DNA from: Elephas maximus indicus
Lineage: Eukaryota > Chordata > Mammalia > Proboscidea > Elephantidae
Direction: 5' to 3'
Length of the DNA: 64,000 nucleotides
Assembly: GCF_024166365.1 (NCBI RefSeq)
Contig: NC_064823.1
Span: forward strand, 6,814,924-6,878,923
The translations under genes were made by a program, and so were the position numbers. Shown here piece after piece: positions 62,595-64,000 of the stretch (position 1 is the first letter of the stretch; every line of letters begins with the position of its first letter). A model generated the notes under the pieces. The model saw only the letters and a program-made list of their open reading frames with translations. It searched no databases and had not been told where the DNA came from.

Positions 62595-64000
62595 TTTCTT
62601 TATTCGTGCTTTAAGTGGAAGTTTACAATTCAAGTCAGTTTCTCATACAAAAACTTATACACACATTGTTATGTGACCCTAGTTGCTGTCCCTACAATGT
62701 GACAGCAAACTCCTTCTCTCCACCTTGTATTTCCTGTGTCCATTCAACCAGTTCCTGTCCCCTTCTTCTTTCTCATCTCGCCTCCAGACAGGAGCTGCCC
62801 ACATAGTCTCATGTGTCTACTTGAGCTAAGAATCACATACCTCACCAGTATCATTTTGTGTCTTAGAGTCCAGTCTAATCTTCGTCTGAAGAGATGGCTT
62901 TGGGAGTGGTTTTAGTTTTGGACTATCAGAGATCCTGGGGGCCATGACCTCTGGGGTCACTTCAGTCTCAGTCAGACCCTTAAGTCTGGTCTCTTTCCTA
63001 GAATTTGAGGTCTGTATCCTGCTTTTATCCTGCTCTATCAGGGATTCTCTGTTTTGTTCCCTGTCAGGGCAGTCATTGTTGGTATCCAGAGACCATCTAG
63101 TTCTTCCAGGCTCATGCTGGTGGAGTTTCTGTTTTCTGTGACCCTTTTTTTAATCTTGGGGTCTTATTTTCCTTATATCTTTCTTTCTCTTTTACTCCAG
63201 ATGGGTTTAGACGCCTCTTAGATGGCTGCTGGCTATGTTTTAAGACCCCAGGAGCCACTCACCAAAGTGAGATGCAGAACATTTTCTTAACACACTTTGT
63301 TATGCTAGCTGACCTAGATGTTCCTGAAACCCAGACCCATCCACTGCTACTCTGTCCCTCGAAGTGTTTGGTTGTATTCAGGAAATTTCTTAGCTTTTTG
63401 TTTAGTCCAGTTGTGCTGACTTCCCCTATATTGTGTGTTGTCCTTGCCTTCACCTAAAATAATTCTTGTCTACTATTTAATTAGTGAATACCCTCTCCTT
63501 CCCTCCCCACCCTCGTGACCATCAAAAAATGTTTTCCTCTGTGCTTAAACTTCTTCTAGAATTCTTATAATAGTGGTCTCTTACAATATTTGTTGTTTTG
63601 CCACTAATTTCACTCAGCATAATGCCTTCCATATTCCTCCATGTTATGAGTTTCACAGATTCATCATTGTTCTTTATCATTGCATAGTATTCCATCGTGT
63701 GAATATACCATAATTTGTTTATCTACTCATCCATTGATGGGCACCTTGGTGGTTTCCATGTTTTTGCTATTGTAAACAGTGTTGCAATGAGCATGGGTGT
63801 GCATATATCTATCCGTGTGACAGCTCTTATTTCTCTAGGGTATATTCTAAGCAGTGGGATTTCTGGATCTTACGGTACTTCTATTTCTAGCTTTTTAAGC
63901 AAGCAACAAATCAATTTCCAAAGCAGTTGTACCATTTTACATTCCCACCAACGGTGTATCAGTATTCCAGTCTCTACAATGTCTCCAACATTCATTATTT
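62595..64000 (-). mobile_element. L1 3' end, antisense, runs off window
   Basis: Starts at the reversed L1 3' end ('ttctttattcgtgctttaag', 'ggaagtttacaattcaagtc') and proceeds through the 3' UTR ('tggtctctttcctagaattt', 'tagatggctgctggctatgt') into the ORF2 C-terminal region at about 63560-64000 ('ttctctagggtatattctaa', 'cattcccaccaacggtgtat'). It continues beyond the window. It lacks an obvious poly(A) run, so the 3' end is slightly eroded. Confidence 0.88.

Overview
The window is eukaryotic nuclear DNA: AT-rich, intergenic or deep-intronic mammalian sequence. I find no intact protein-coding gene. The diagnostic repeats are (1) a dense family of tRNA-derived SINEs of AfroSINE type, (2) RTE/BovB-class LINEs, several of which share a 3' tail with those SINEs, and (3) long L1 elements with a roughly 1 kb 3' UTR. 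This mix points to an afrotherian, most likely an elephant or another paenungulate. The species call comes from recognising repeat families from memory, not from a search.

Layout. 1-7.1 kb: MIR relics, SINEs, a GATA microsatellite, a short direct duplication and an RTE 3' end. 7.1-10.65 kb: the 5' half (5' UTR plus ORF1) of an antisense L1, with a sense L1 3' end nested in it. 11.2-13.1 kb: an L2 element split by an LTR. 13.1-17.3 kb: a MaLR-like LTR fragment and a 3.7 kb antisense L1. 17.4-24.2 kb: an L2 end, SINEs and two sense L1 3' ends. 24.5-25.8 kb: an antisense RTE fragment. 25.8-32.4 kb: sparse repeats and two possible LTRs. 32.4-32.6 kb: a chimeric U6 snRNA retropseudogene with a clean target-site duplication. 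32.8-36.2 kb: a nearly full-length antisense RTE carrying a nested SINE and a perfect 22-bp hairpin. 36.9-39.2 kb: old L1 3' ends. 39.2-41.7 kb: an antisense ERV-L-like provirus relic (LTR, dUTPase, integrase, protease; reverse transcriptase missing). 42.7-45.2 kb: the longest stretch without recognised repeats, including a CpG-retaining segment. 45.2-50.7 kb: a SINE cluster. 50.7-57.2 kb: a nearly complete but dead antisense L1. 57.2-59.6 kb: a second ERV-L-like relic, sense, with a 3' LTR. 59.9-64 kb: L1, LTR, RTE and MIR fragments, ending inside an antisense L1 that runs off the window.

Nothing here works together as a pathway; the content is a layered record of retrotransposition. The observations most worth a second look are the U6 chimera, the 22-bp templated hairpin at 33987-34034, and a recurrent class of tiny insertions made only of poly(A), or of poly(A) followed by poly(T), each flanked by direct repeats. 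For three of these a related copy in the same window gives the uninserted state. Repeat boundaries are estimated by eye, to about 10-50 bp unless a target-site duplication is given.
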